From Veillonella sp. (GTDB lineage Bacteria; Bacillota; Negativicutes; Veillonellales; Veillonellaceae): a DNA stretch of 64,000 bases. Location of the stretch: contig NZ_JBGKFB010000001.1 of the NCBI RefSeq assembly GCF_041333735.1, forward strand, positions 737,001 to 801,000, read 5' to 3'. A program made the translations under genes and the position numbers. Positions 27,225-36,475 of the stretch are shown piece after piece. A model generated the notes under the pieces. That model was not told where the DNA came from. It did not search any database and saw only the letters and a program-made list of their open reading frames with translations. How positions within the stretch are numbered: the stretch's first letter is position 1; each line of letters starts with the position of its first letter.

Positions 27225-27240
27225 TGTTTCACGTGAAACA
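27225..27240. promoter_or_regulatory. parS site 3
   Basis: Perfect TGTTTCACGTGAAACA. The flanks are also symmetric (CATAAA/TTTATG), extending the palindrome beyond 16 bases. Confidence 0.95.
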
Positions 27241-27289
27241 TTTATGTATATATTTAACTCAAAATCGTTTTAAAAAATTAAAAGTAAAT

Positions 27290-27305
27290 TGTTTCACGTG
27301 AAACA
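27290..27305. promoter_or_regulatory. parS site 4
   Basis: Perfect TGTTTCACGTGAAACA flanked by AATT, 65 bases from site 3. Confidence 0.95.
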
Positions 27306-27516
27306 ATTAGGATTTTTATTAAGAATTTTGAGAATACAAAATGAGGTTATATCATATTATTTGCTAATATTTGATTATGTATATTATTAAATGATGTGTT
27401 TAATAGATAAAATTATAGATATTTTTCGAGAAATTGATTTGTAATTACCGTAATTATCGTTGTTTTATGTTATAATTAAAAAGAAATATTTTGAACGAAC
27501 ATGTGAGGTGAATTAA

Positions 27517-28287
27517 GTGGGCAAAGTTATAGCTATTACTAATCAAAAAGGCGGTGTTGGTAAAACAACAACATCCGTGAATTTGAGCGCTTGTTTGGCT
27601 GATGCTGGTAAAAAAGTATTACTTGTTGATTTGGATCCACAAGGTAATGCTAGCTCTGGTTTAGGCATTGAAAAAGATGATTTAGAACTCTGTGTACACG
27701 ATGTTCTAATCGATGGTGAACCTATTACTGATATTGTTCAGCCTACAATGCTTAAAAAGCTATTTGTAGCGCCTGCAACAATTCAATTAGCTGGTGCAGA
27801 AGTGGAACTCGTTTCCGTTGTTTCACGTGAAACAATGTTGAAAAAAGCATTGGCACCAGTACGTGACGAATACGATTTTATTATTATTGACTGCCCGCCA
27901 TCCCTTGGTTTGCTAACATTAAATGCTTTTACAGCAGCAGATAGCGTTTTAATTCCAATTCAAAGTGAATTTTACGCACTAGAAGGGGTTAGTCAACTAG
28001 TAAAAACCATAACAATTGTACAACAAACATCTAATAAAGACCTTGAAATTGAAGGTGTCTTGTTAACTATGTTTGATGGTCGTACAAATTTATCTATTCA
28101 GGTTGCTGATGAAGTGAAAAAATTCTTTGGCAATAAAGTATATAAGACTATTATCCCTCGCAATGTACGTCTTAGCGAAGCTCCAAGCTATGGTGAACCA
28201 ATTATTGTATATGATCCAAAATCTAAGGGTGCTGACGTATATACTAAATTAGCTAAAGAAGTAATTAAAGCCTCAAAAGCTAAATAA
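27517..28287 (+). CDS. parA: Chromosome-partitioning ATPase ParA (Soj)
   Basis: A 256-aa ATPase that, with ParB bound at parS, moves newly copied origins apart and may regulate DnaA. The deviant Walker A is KGGVGKTTTSVNLSACLA at residues ~10-27, followed by DLDPQGNASSGLGI, DCPPSLGLLTLNA, and the C-terminal IIPRNVRLSEAPSYGEPI. It starts at GTG 27517 with GTGAGGTG upstream. A parS site lies inside the gene at 27819, encoding in part the residues VVSRET. parB follows after 59 bases. Confidence 0.97.
   Translation: MGKVIAITNQKGGVGKTTTSVNLSACLADAGKKVLLVDLDPQGNASSGLGIEKDDLELCVHDVLIDGEPITDIVQPTMLKKLFVAPATIQLAGAEVELVSVVSRETMLKKALAPVRDEYDFIIIDCPPSLGLLTLNAFTAADSVLIPIQSEFYALEGVSQLVKTITIVQQTSNKDLEIEGVLLTMFDGRTNLSIQVADEVKKFFGNKVYKTIIPRNVRLSEAPSYGEPIIVYDPKSKGADVYTKLAKEVIKASKAK
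27819..27834. promoter_or_regulatory. parS site 5, inside parA
   Basis: Perfect TGTTTCACGTGAAACA embedded in frame in the parA coding sequence, a position also known from other Firmicutes. Confidence 0.95.
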
Positions 28288-28346
28288 TTAAATAATAGAG
28301 TGTTACAAATTGATATAGTCACTATGTAAGGTGAGAGAGGTTAGTT

Positions 28347-29276
28347 ATGCCTAGAGAAGTTAAAAGTAAGAAAAGTAAATCATCTGGCTTGGGGAAGGGC
28401 CTTGGAAACTTAATGAAGGTGGATACTGTAGAATCTGTACTACCTGAAAAGGAGATTCATGAACTACCAATTTCCGAATTAGTTCCCAATGCAGAGCAAC
28501 CTCGTAAAAGCTTTGATGAGGATAGTTTAGCTACATTAGCTGAATCTATTAAAAATCTTGGTATTTTTCAACCGATTGTAGTACGTAAACAAAAGAATAA
28601 ATACCAAATTGTAGCTGGTGAACGTCGTTACCGTGCGGCTATTATTGCGGGTCTAGAGACAGTACCAGTTATTGTAAAGAAATATAATACAGAAGAAATG
28701 ACAGAGGTAGCCCTCGTTGAAAATCTACAACGTGAAGGCTTAGATCCTATTGAAGAAGCTATGGCATACCAAGGTTTAATGGATACTTATAAACAAACGC
28801 AAGAAATGATTTCTGCTCGTTTAGGTCGCAGTCGTTCTTATATTGCAAATATGGTTCGTTTGTTAAAGTTGTGCGATTCTGTACAAAAAGATCTTATTGA
28901 AGGTGACTTAACAGTAGGTCAAGCACGTCCATTACTGGCGTTGCGTAGTGCTGCACAACAAATTGAAGCTGCTGAACGTATTAAAGAGGGCGAATTAAGT
29001 GCACGTCAAGCAGAGGCTCTTGTAAAGTCTATGCAAAATAAAACTCCTAAAACAAAGGCTGTTAAGCCGCAAAGTACTGCAGAGGTACGTGCTCTTATGG
29101 ACCGTTTAAAACTAAGCTTGGGATCTCCTGTAAACATTAAGTTCCGTGCTGGTAAAAAGGTTCAAGGTAAGATTGAAATTGCCTTCTCCTCTGAAACAGA
29201 ATTAGAACGACTCATTGCTTATATGGATGGTCAAGACCATACAAATGATACTGAAACTGTAGAATTTAGAGTATAA
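28347..29276 (+). CDS. parB: Chromosome-partitioning protein ParB (Spo0J)
   Basis: This 309-aa DNA-binding CTPase-family protein recognises the parS sites just upstream and loads condensin. The ParB/Srx domain shows ELVPNAEQPRKSFDEDSL, then GIFQPIVVRK and GERRYRAAIIAGL. The helix-turn-helix region is QEMISARLGRSRSYIANMVRLLKL. The C-terminal dimerisation part follows a lysine-rich linker. The basic N-terminus SGLGKGLGNLM resembles the ParA-stimulating peptide of other ParB proteins. Confidence 0.96.
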   Translation: MPREVKSKKSKSSGLGKGLGNLMKVDTVESVLPEKEIHELPISELVPNAEQPRKSFDEDSLATLAESIKNLGIFQPIVVRKQKNKYQIVAGERRYRAAIIAGLETVPVIVKKYNTEEMTEVALVENLQREGLDPIEEAMAYQGLMDTYKQTQEMISARLGRSRSYIANMVRLLKLCDSVQKDLIEGDLTVGQARPLLALRSAAQQIEAAERIKEGELSARQAEALVKSMQNKTPKTKAVKPQSTAEVRALMDRLKLSLGSPVNIKFRAGKKVQGKIEIAFSSETELERLIAYMDGQDHTNDTETVEFRV

Positions 29277-29285
29277 TTGCTCAGC

Positions 29286-29494
29286 AAAAGCACTAGTAAT
29301 ATATAATCTTGTACTCTTTATTACTACGTAATAACTATATATAGTGGGTTTTTTATTAAATAACATAATCGGTATACTAAATTTGATATCGAATTATGTA
29401 AATTAAGTAATGACAAATCAATAACAATTCTGTATAATATAAATACAATTTACAATCCACGGTGAAAGCGTAGTCTACGGACTGCGCTTTTACT
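29286..29494 (+). terminator. Two hairpins in the parB-hydF gap
   Basis: The 348-base gap 29277-29624 holds an imperfect hairpin CACTA...TAGTG followed by GGGTTTTTT (29286-29352), the likely parB terminator. A second hairpin pairs AAAGCG and AGTC with GACT and CGCTTT (29464-29494), preceded by GGTGAAAGC. The rest is AT-rich with TATATTATATATAA-type runs. Confidence 0.6.
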
Positions 29495-29624
29495 GTATTT
29501 AAGGGTTATAATTATATAAAGTGATATATTATATATAAGCGATATATTATATATAATAAGTTATATTATTAGAAATATTAGTTAGATATTTAATAATATA
29601 TATGTTAAGTAACAAGGATAGACT

Positions 29625-30890
29625 ATGGAACAAACACCTAAAGCAAACCGCGTACATATCGGCTTCTTCGGCCGCTGTAATGCTGGTAAGTCTACATTGA
29701 TCAATATGTTAACAGATCAGCCTGTATCCCTTGTATCTGAAGTAGCAGGGACAACGACAGACCCGGTGAGCAAATCTATGGAGATTTTACCACTAGGACC
29801 TGTGGTGATTACCGATACAGCTGGTATAGACGATACAACTGAATTAGGTACATTGCGGATGGAGAAAACAGAAGAGGTTGTGAAGAAGATTAACCTTGCT
29901 GTTTATGTACTTCGTACCGATGAAGAACCAACTGCTGATGATATGCATTGGTTAAGCCTATTAAAACAAAATAATGTGCCTATTGCATTATTTATAAATG
30001 AAATCAATGCAGAAATTGACAAAGAAAATGATAAAGAAAACAACATAGAAAATAAAACAGATGCATTTACTTATGTAGAAACTCATAAGGGATTATCTGA
30101 ATTAGCTACTGTCATTGGTTCTGCTGATTTTACATCTAAGGTTAAACGTTTAGAGTTACTCGATCTTCTGGGCGGATTAACACCACTTGATGTAGAAGGT
30201 GATCAAACTTTATTACAGGGCTTAGTAGAAGAGGGGGATACAATCATCCTCGTATGTCCTATTGATAGCGCAGCGCCAAAGGGCCGTCTCATTTTGCCAC
30301 AAGTACAAACAATTCGAGAAATTCTCGACTATAAAGGCTTGGCGCTAGTGTGCCAAACAGAAGAGTTACCAGCTATGATTAATTCTCTTAAGAACCCACC
30401 TAAGATGGTTATCTGTGACTCTCAAGCCTTTGATCGAGTTGATGAGCTAACACCTCGTAGAATTCCGTTGACGTCGTTTTCCATCTTGATGGCCCGCTTT
30501 AAAGGAAAATTACAGGACTTAGTAGCTGGTGTAGAGGCGATTAAAAATTTAAAACCAGGTTCTAAGGTGCTTATTAGTGAAGGTTGCACACATCGCCGTC
30601 AATGTGATGATATTGGAACTGTAAAAATTCCTAATCTGCTAAAGAAGCAAGGTCATACAGATTTACAGTTAGAATTTACAAGTGGGGGAGCCTTCCCAAA
30701 AGACGTATCTCAGTATGATTTAATCATCCACTGTGGTGCTTGTATGCTCACACGCCGCGAGGTATTACGACGTATTGAATGTGCTGTTGTACAAGGCACA
30801 CCAATCGTAAATTACGGTGTACTCATAGCCGCTCTACATGGTATACTAGAACGAGCGATAAGCCCATTTATTGACGAAATAAAAGGGTAG
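29625..30890 (+). CDS. hydF: [FeFe]-hydrogenase maturation GTPase HydF
   Basis: The scaffold on which the 2Fe subcluster of [FeFe] hydrogenase is assembled and then delivered to HydA. The 421-aa protein has an N-terminal GTPase (GRCNAGKSTLINML, DTAGIDD), a dimerisation region, and a C-terminal iron-sulfur domain. The C-x-H...H-C-x-x-C pattern falls at about Cys321, His323, His369, Cys370 and Cys373. The target hydrogenase is encoded at 50.7 kb; HydE and HydG are not in the window. AAGGAT precedes the ATG. Confidence 0.95.
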   Translation: MEQTPKANRVHIGFFGRCNAGKSTLINMLTDQPVSLVSEVAGTTTDPVSKSMEILPLGPVVITDTAGIDDTTELGTLRMEKTEEVVKKINLAVYVLRTDEEPTADDMHWLSLLKQNNVPIALFINEINAEIDKENDKENNIENKTDAFTYVETHKGLSELATVIGSADFTSKVKRLELLDLLGGLTPLDVEGDQTLLQGLVEEGDTIILVCPIDSAAPKGRLILPQVQTIREILDYKGLALVCQTEELPAMINSLKNPPKMVICDSQAFDRVDELTPRRIPLTSFSILMARFKGKLQDLVAGVEAIKNLKPGSKVLISEGCTHRRQCDDIGTVKIPNLLKKQGHTDLQLEFTSGGAFPKDVSQYDLIIHCGACMLTRREVLRRIECAVVQGTPIVNYGVLIAALHGILERAISPFIDEIKG

Positions 30891-30939
30891 ATATAATTAA
30901 TTTATAACTACACATATTAAATTAAATTGCATGCAGTCA

Positions 30940-30968
30940 TTTAACTTTCACAATAAGAATGGTATAAT
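30940..30968 (+). promoter_or_regulatory. Probable promoter before the DUF4446 gene
   Basis: TATAAT at 30963-30968 with TTTAAC 17 bases upstream; the spacer contains ACTTTCACAATAAG, also seen before mnmG at about 18661. Confidence 0.55.
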
Positions 30969-31009
30969 TAAGTGTTGGAGTTTGAATGATTGTATAGGAA
31001 GGAATATAC

Positions 31010-31531
31010 ATGTTCGAATCGATTCAACCGTGGATTGGCATGGCAACCATCGTCCTTGTTATAGCGTTGTTAGTGTATTGTATTATCTTGCACATTCGCT
31101 TAGGGAGCCTTAAAAAGAAATACGATTTCTTTATGCAAGGAGACAATGGTGCGAGCCTAGAACGTAAATTATCTGTAGAGGTTAGCGAAATTCGCGATGC
31201 TGCAAAGGGTCTTGAGACCATGATGACCGAGCAAGCGGCAATCCGCAATATTCAAAGCAATACGATACAAAAAATTGGCTTTATTAAATATAATGCCTTT
31301 GAAAATATCGGTAATGATTTGTCCTTTGCGCTTACATTGCTTGATGGCAACAATAACGGCATCTGTATCTCCAGTATTTACGGTCGTAATGAATCCCGTA
31401 TTTTTAGTAAACCCATTGTGAAAGGTAAAAGTCTCGTAAGTCTTTCACAAGAAGAATTAGAGAGTTTGAACGAAGCGTTGGGCGAACGCACCAATGAGGA
31501 AGCGTTAACGAGCGCCATCGTTTCTAAATAA
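31010..31531 (+). CDS. DUF4446 family membrane-anchored protein
   Basis: A 173-aa protein with one N-terminal membrane helix (about residues 10-30), a short coiled region, and a C-terminal domain with KIGFIKYNAFENIGNDLSFALTLLDGNNNGICISSIYGRNESRIFSKPI. This matches DUF4446, often found near parB in Firmicutes. Function is unknown. The M23 peptidase gene follows after 12 bases, so they are likely co-transcribed. Confidence 0.85.
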   Translation: MFESIQPWIGMATIVLVIALLVYCIILHIRLGSLKKKYDFFMQGDNGASLERKLSVEVSEIRDAAKGLETMMTEQAAIRNIQSNTIQKIGFIKYNAFENIGNDLSFALTLLDGNNNGICISSIYGRNESRIFSKPIVKGKSLVSLSQEELESLNEALGERTNEEALTSAIVSK

Positions 31532-31543
31532 GGAAGGTTTGTA

Positions 31544-32497
31544 TTGAAAGTACCGGCATTTATTTCAAACAAAGTTGAAAGAAATGGTGACAACTGCATA
31601 TTGACATTAACAACCAAGCAGGCGAAGGTTGCAGCTATTGTAAGCTCTATTATAATTATCGCCGCATTGGTTCTCGGCATTTGGGGCATCGTGCGCCAAG
31701 CTGAGGTAGTGCAATTACGTCAACAGACACAATTACAATCTGAACAGCTAAAATTGTTACAACAAAAGACAGATGTTTTAGATAAGAAAATTCAAAACTT
31801 AAATCAAATTAGCGAAGAAAACAAGCAAATGCTGAAGGGCGCTGAATCTGGCACACCATCTCAAGGTGGCGGGGACGGTAGCGACCCAAAGCAGCCAGCC
31901 GCTGATGAAAGCGAAGTAAAGACGCTGACAGCGGCACAATTATCAGCTCGTCTGTCCAAAATGGACAAGGACGCACAAAAATTGCTAGTTAGCTTCTATA
32001 CAATGCGTAATATCCTTCGTGATGGTGGGGCGCAAGACCTTATGGCTATGCAATCTATTAACTTCTCTGCTGGCTCTGGTGGTGTTACGAATAACACTAC
32101 ACCAAGTATCTGGCCGAGCAAGGGCGTTATTACCTCTCCATTTGGTAGCCGTGTGGACCCTGTAACGGGCGCTATCGGTGCATTCCACGAAGGAGTAGAT
32201 ATTGCGGATGACTATGGTACACAAATCGTGGCCACTGCTGCGGGCGTTGTAACCTTTGCAGGTTATACAGAAGGCGGTTATGGTAACCTCGTTGAAATCG
32301 ACCACGGTAATGGCTTCGTAACGCGTTATGGCCATAATAGTGCTGTGTTGGTAACTGTAGGTATGAGCGTAAAACAAGGTCAAACAATTGCCTTGATGGG
32401 CAGTACTGGTAAAAGTACAGGCGCTCACGTTCACTACGAGGTACGCCTCAATGGATCTCCTACAGACCCTATGATCTTCTTACCAATTAGTAACTAA
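31544..32497 (+). CDS. M23-family murein endopeptidase, membrane-anchored
   Basis: A 317-aa envelope protein with one N-terminal membrane helix (residues ~27-50), a coiled coil rich in Gln/Lys, and a C-terminal LytM/M23 domain. Zinc-site motifs are visible: FHEGVDIAD (HxGxD type), GYGNLVEIDHGNGFVTRYGHNS, and GAHVHYEVRLNG. It should cut or regulate cutting of peptidoglycan cross-links. Translation starts at TTG 31544, supported by AAGGAAGG 7 bases upstream. Confidence 0.92.
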   Translation: MKVPAFISNKVERNGDNCILTLTTKQAKVAAIVSSIIIIAALVLGIWGIVRQAEVVQLRQQTQLQSEQLKLLQQKTDVLDKKIQNLNQISEENKQMLKGAESGTPSQGGGDGSDPKQPAADESEVKTLTAAQLSARLSKMDKDAQKLLVSFYTMRNILRDGGAQDLMAMQSINFSAGSGGVTNNTTPSIWPSKGVITSPFGSRVDPVTGAIGAFHEGVDIADDYGTQIVATAAGVVTFAGYTEGGYGNLVEIDHGNGFVTRYGHNSAVLVTVGMSVKQGQTIALMGSTGKSTGAHVHYEVRLNGSPTDPMIFLPISN

Positions 32498-32519
32498 AAT
32501 TAAACATGATTCATAAGAC

Positions 32520-32569
32520 AAAGAACTTGTTATGCGTGCAAATGCACTAATAGCAAGTTCTTTTTCTTT
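32520..32569 (+). terminator. Terminator after the M23 peptidase gene
   Basis: AAAGAACTTG(TTA) pairs with (TAG)CAAGTTCTTT, followed by TTCTTTTC. Confidence 0.85.
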
Positions 32570-32621
32570 TCTTTTGTATATATATATTGTAAAATAAAAG
32601 TATATGAACGGAGGTATATCT

Positions 32622-33200
32622 ATGAAGGCCTATGTACAAGTTTATACCGGCGAAGGCAAGGGCAAAACGACCGCTGCTATCGGTCTAGCTATCCGTGCCA
32701 TCGGCGCTGGCAAGAAAGTCCTCTTTTTGCAATTTATGAAATCTAAAGTATATAGTGAACATACTATTTTACCTACCTTAAAGAATTTAACCTTGGAAAC
32801 CGTGGGCAAGCCATTCTTTATCATCAAAGAAGGGATGAAGAGCAAGGACGAACTCGCTAAATGGGGCGATGAAGTCGTTGTCTTTGAATCTGGCAATCCG
32901 CCAAAGGATTATGTAGCGCTCATCGAAAAAGGCTACGAACGTGCACTAGCTGCTATCAGCAGTGGTGAGTACGATCTCGTCGTTCTTGATGAATACAACA
33001 TGGCACTCTTTTTTGAACTCATTACATGGGATAAGACAAAGGCTTTGCTCGATGCTCGTCATCCAGAAACGGAACTCGTATTTACGGGCCGTGGGGCTCC
33101 TCAAGAATTAATCGATGAGGCAGACCTTGTAACGGAAATGAAAGAGGTCAAACATTACTACCTTCAAGGCGTAATGGCTCGAAAAGGTATTGAAAACTAA
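32622..33200 (+). CDS. cobA: Cob(I)yrinic acid a,c-diamide adenosyltransferase
   Basis: A 192-aa CobA/BtuR-type enzyme that attaches the adenosyl group to cobalamin. The ATP site is YTGEGKGKTTAAIGLAIRAIG at residues 6-26, followed by LQFMKS, and the C-terminal DLVVLDEYNMAL and ETELVFTGRGAP, all typical. The ATG at 32622 is preceded by CGGAGG; an in-frame ATG 18 bases earlier lacks one. It fits with the B12-dependent MetH in this window. Confidence 0.94.
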   Translation: MKAYVQVYTGEGKGKTTAAIGLAIRAIGAGKKVLFLQFMKSKVYSEHTILPTLKNLTLETVGKPFFIIKEGMKSKDELAKWGDEVVVFESGNPPKDYVALIEKGYERALAAISSGEYDLVVLDEYNMALFFELITWDKTKALLDARHPETELVFTGRGAPQELIDEADLVTEMKEVKHYYLQGVMARKGIEN

Positions 33201-33229
33201 TCATAGGTACACCTAAGGAGGTGATGTGG

Positions 33230-34369
33230 TTGAGTACAGTGGCTATTGTGGCCCTCGTTATTGTGGCCATCATTGCAGCACTCATCTTGATTATCCTACT
33301 GACACCAATCACATATAGCATCGAAATCAACGGACGATCGCCATATCGTGGCGAGGTGCGCGTCAAATGGTTGTGGCGTGTATTTTCACTGCATCTAGCG
33401 TATTTGCAGGACAAACCATTTTTTAAGGAATTATACATTTTGGGCATGCTCAAGATTGGTCCTGTGAAAGACTATGAAGAATGGCTTGAAAATCGCGTAG
33501 ACGAAGAATACCAAAAGGTGATGGACGACGATGGCGACATGTCGCAAGCGGAAGCCTTCGCCAAAGCGATGCAAGGGGGCGGACAAGGTCCTTCTGCAAG
33601 CTCTAGTGGTACTAGCTTTGATGATTTGAAGAGCGCTCAGCGTTCTGACGCTACCTTTAATGATGAAGAAGCGCCAGGGGCTGGGACTTCTCAAAAGTCG
33701 AATGAGCGCATAGAACGTCCTGAACAAGCTTCTAAGGATATGGATGCACAAGCTCGTGCTGATCGGTATGACTCCATTCAGCAAGACCCAACATCCCATA
33801 TTCAAAGTGATGATGAAACGGTAAGTCGCGTTACTTTCAACAGTGACGGTTCCATTAAGGAAAAGGTATTTACGAAGGTGAATGACCTCAAAACGACGGT
33901 GAAACAACGTTTTGAAAAGCCAGATCCAAACGATCCGGTGGCATCATTTAAGTCTAAAATTCCTACATTCTGGTTCATGAAACATGTAACAAATACAGAA
34001 TTATGGCACCAGTTATTCCTTGTTTCAAAACGATGCTATGACCACTCTAAACCACGCGATGTGGCCATAGAAGGTCGATTTGGTATCGGTGACCCATATC
34101 GCATGGGGATTATAGCATCTATGCTATATAGCATTTGGCCAGAACAAGCTGAGAACATCGAGCTCGATTATGTAAACTGGGCCGGTGAAGGTAGCGGTCA
34201 TATTAAAGGTCGCATCATTTTAGCTGTCATGGCTTGGCATGGCACAAGATTTTTACTATCTAAACCAATGCGTTCCCTATTGGGTGAAGGTGCTCGCGTC
34301 TTCTGGGTTAAACGGAAGGAAGCTAAGCAGTTAGAAAAGCTGAAAGCCGAACAAGGTCAAACAGCGTAA
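33230..34369 (+). CDS. DUF2953-type membrane protein
   Basis: About 380 aa with a single N-terminal membrane helix (VAIVALVIVAIIAALILIILL), a long charged, low-complexity middle (about residues 110-230, rich in Asp, Gln, Ser), and a C-terminal block with RDVAIEGRFGIGDPYRMGIIASMLYSIWP. Proteins of this type (DUF2953) are commonly encoded next to GerW/YtfJ, as here. I chose TTG 33230, which is 8 bases after AAGGAGG; ATG 33224 is too close. Function is unknown. Confidence 0.72.
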   Translation: MSTVAIVALVIVAIIAALILIILLTPITYSIEINGRSPYRGEVRVKWLWRVFSLHLAYLQDKPFFKELYILGMLKIGPVKDYEEWLENRVDEEYQKVMDDDGDMSQAEAFAKAMQGGGQGPSASSSGTSFDDLKSAQRSDATFNDEEAPGAGTSQKSNERIERPEQASKDMDAQARADRYDSIQQDPTSHIQSDDETVSRVTFNSDGSIKEKVFTKVNDLKTTVKQRFEKPDPNDPVASFKSKIPTFWFMKHVTNTELWHQLFLVSKRCYDHSKPRDVAIEGRFGIGDPYRMGIIASMLYSIWPEQAENIELDYVNWAGEGSGHIKGRIILAVMAWHGTRFLLSKPMRSLLGEGARVFWVKRKEAKQLEKLKAEQGQTA

Positions 34370-34441
34370 GGATATATTAAGTCAACTAAGTACATGAGCT
34401 GATATAGCAATGATACTTTCACAAAAAGCGGAGGTACTGTG

Positions 34442-34819
34442 ATGGAGAACAGTAATGTAAAAGAGAATTTGGAAGTCCTATTCGAGAAATTCAAAAATAT
34501 GATTAAGGTGGAAACTGTAGTAGGCGAAGCTGTGCAAATCGGCGATACTACACTTGTTCCATTCGTAGACGTAACATTTGGTTTCGGTACTGGTACAAAC
34601 CACAACACTGCTAACAAAAATCACGAATGTGGTGGCGGTGGCGGCGGTGCCAAAATGGAACCAAGCGCTATCCTCGTTATTAAAGGTGAACGCATCGAGT
34701 TGTTCAACATTAAAGGCAATCCTTACAGCAGCAGCTTCGATCGTCTTATCGGTTTGGTGCCTGACCTCGTGTCCAAATTGAAATCCGATAAATACATTTA
34801 TTTGAACGATGAACAATAA
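34442..34819 (+). CDS. GerW/YtfJ-family protein
   Basis: A 125-aa protein with the YtfJ pattern: NMIKVETVVGEAVQIGDTTLVPFVDVTFGFGTG, a glycine-rich patch, then AILVIKGERIELFNIKG and a C-terminal helical end. In Bacillus this family is linked to spores (GerW), but it is also widespread in non-sporing relatives, where the role is unknown. ATG 34442 is 6 bases past GGAGGT. Confidence 0.87.
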   Translation: MENSNVKENLEVLFEKFKNMIKVETVVGEAVQIGDTTLVPFVDVTFGFGTGTNHNTANKNHECGGGGGGAKMEPSAILVIKGERIELFNIKGNPYSSSFDRLIGLVPDLVSKLKSDKYIYLNDEQ

Positions 34820-34855
34820 TTCGGCGACGAATTATAAATACTAGGTGAAAGCCGT

Positions 34856-34928
34856 AATACCCACATGTGTGCTCTGAATATGTCCGTAACGACTGCGATT
34901 ATAGCTTCAGGGCGTGCCTGTGGGTATT
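34856..34928. repeat. Long hairpin after the GerW-like gene
   Basis: AATACCCACA (34856) pairs with TGTGGGTATT (34919), with a weaker GCTCTGAA/TTCAGGGC stem inside. It is followed by ATTTTAAC, so it may terminate. The interior read on the minus strand (TATAATCGCAGTCG) loosely recalls the conserved core of other palindromes. Confidence 0.6.
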
Positions 34929-35078
34929 ATTTTAACTTCTATAGACTTTCATAAGCAGTTCATAGGGCTTTATTATGCTATGTAACATAGTCTTGTGAAA
35001 GTTAGCGAGATTTGTTATAGTAAAAATAGTACACTATTGGATTGTATAGTGACACTTTTATTTCGAGGAGGATTTCAG

Positions 35079-35537
35079 ATGAAATTATCTAAAAAATTAA
35101 CTACCTTAGCTATCGTTGGTGCTATGTCTGCTACTGCTGCAGTAGCAAGTGCTGCTAACATTGGCTTAGTAAATATGAGCCAAGTAGTAAATAGCTACCC
35201 TGGCTATGGTGCATTAGATATGAAAATGCAACAAGTAGACGCTCAATACCGTCCACAAATTGAGAAAAAAGTACAAGAAATTGAAAAAATTCAAGATCAA
35301 ACTCAAGCAGAAGCTGAATTCAACAAATCCGTAGCTCCATTGCTTCAAAAAGAAAACGAAGAAATCAACAAAATTGCACAACCTATGATGCAAGCAATTC
35401 ACAATGCTGTTGAATCCATTCGCGTTGAGAAAAAAATGGATGTAGTATTGGATGATCCATACACAATCCGTGCGGCTGACGCTAACAGCAAAATCGAAAA
35501 CATTACTAACGAAGTAATTAGCCGTCTAAAAAAATAA
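35079..35537 (+). CDS. OmpH/Skp-family periplasmic chaperone
   Basis: A 152-aa secreted protein. The signal peptide MKLSKKLTTLAIVGAMSATA ends in ASAA, followed by NIGLVNMSQVVNSYPGYG, and a long charged coiled coil (about residues 45-110) typical of Skp. Skp escorts outer-membrane proteins through the periplasm, which supports a two-membrane envelope. ATG 35079 has GAGGAGG upstream; the reading frame stays open further upstream without a ribosome site. Confidence 0.92.
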   Translation: MKLSKKLTTLAIVGAMSATAAVASAANIGLVNMSQVVNSYPGYGALDMKMQQVDAQYRPQIEKKVQEIEKIQDQTQAEAEFNKSVAPLLQKENEEINKIAQPMMQAIHNAVESIRVEKKMDVVLDDPYTIRAADANSKIENITNEVISRLKK

Positions 35538-35563
35538 TACCGGCTAAAAAAATAATATGAAAT

Positions 35564-35596
35564 GGCCCCTTGTCTGGTTTCAGATAAGGGGCTTTT
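35564..35596 (+). terminator. Terminator after the Skp gene
   Basis: GCCCCTTGTCTG pairs with CAGATAAGGGGC, followed by TTTT. Confidence 0.9.
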
Positions 35597-35732
35597 GGAT
35601 TTAAAGGAATTTTATAGTAAGATAGAGAAATATATTAACAGAAGTAGTCTGTTAGAGATAACATATTGTAAGCATTATATAGGTGTTTTCTTTAAAATAG
35701 ATTAGCTTATTTCAAATAAGGAGTGAGTTCTA

Positions 35733-36257
35733 ATGAAAGATTTTAAAGTATTAGCCACAGAGCGGTATTCAGTACGAAAATTTGATACGAAGCCCGTTGA
35801 GCAAGAGAAATTAGATATCTTGTTAGAGGCAGCGAGATTAGCACCTACGGCTCATAATTATCAGCCGCAACGCTTACTTGTGCTGAATACGACAGATAGT
35901 ATTAACAAACTAAAAGACTGCACTAATGGTCACTTCAATGCGCCGTTGGCGATTATTGTTTGTTATGATAAAACAGTGAGTTGGAAACGGGAATACGATG
36001 ATGCGGATTTAGGCGTTGTAGATGCTAGTATTGTAGGTTCTCACCTCATGTTTACCGTGGCGGATATAGGCTTAGGAACAACCTGGATTGCTCATTTTGA
36101 TCCAGTTAAAGTACGCACGGCATATAACTTGCCGGATACTATTATACCTGTAGCCATCTTCCCTATAGGATACCCTCATCCAGACTGTGTGCCTGCACCG
36201 GGCCATACAAAACGATATGAACTTACTTCACTTATTAAATATAACTTTTTTGATTAA
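35733..36257 (+). CDS. Nitroreductase-family oxidoreductase
   Basis: A 174-aa flavoprotein of the NfsA/FRP fold: ERYSVRKFDTKPVEQEKLDILLEAARLAPTAHNYQPQRLLVL (the FMN-binding arginines and S/T-x-x-N-x-Q-P loop) and later GVVDASIVGSHLMFTVADIGLGTTWIAHFDP. Substrates cannot be assigned. AAGGAGTGAG precedes the ATG, and it is transcribed alone, closed by the hairpin at 36324-36370. Confidence 0.92.
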   Translation: MKDFKVLATERYSVRKFDTKPVEQEKLDILLEAARLAPTAHNYQPQRLLVLNTTDSINKLKDCTNGHFNAPLAIIVCYDKTVSWKREYDDADLGVVDASIVGSHLMFTVADIGLGTTWIAHFDPVKVRTAYNLPDTIIPVAIFPIGYPHPDCVPAPGHTKRYELTSLIKYNFFD

Positions 36258-36323
36258 ATACTAGAAATCTACAATTTGCTATAAATATTATGAGAAATAC
36301 GGTGTTGGATAATTTCAACAAAT

Positions 36324-36370
36324 AAAAATAGAGACTAGTTGATTCAAAATATCAGCTAGTCTCTATTTTT
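36324..36370. terminator. Strong hairpin terminator after the nitroreductase gene
   Basis: AAAAATAGAGACTAG with TGAT pairs with ATCA and CTAGTCTCTATTTTT. Confidence 0.92.
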
Positions 36371-36475
36371 ACTATTTTTGAAGATGAAAAATTAATGAAG
36401 TTTTTAAAGCTGATTTAAGCATTATTTAGTGATAACTGATATACTAACCATAATACTTAGAAGGAGCGGATATTT

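Larger units (their letters stand above)
26613..27516. other. Very AT-rich spacer carrying parS sites
   Basis: About 900 bases between the divergent methionine operon and parA with no coding signal. It contains three of the five parS sites and presumably both promoters. The composition is clearly more AT-rich than the neighbouring genes. Confidence 0.7.

Noticed and set aside
26613..27516. Possible cobalamin or SAM riboswitch ahead of the methionine operon
   Set aside because: No B12-box, SAM-box or T-box conserved sequence was found in the AT-rich leader; only a simple hairpin near the start.
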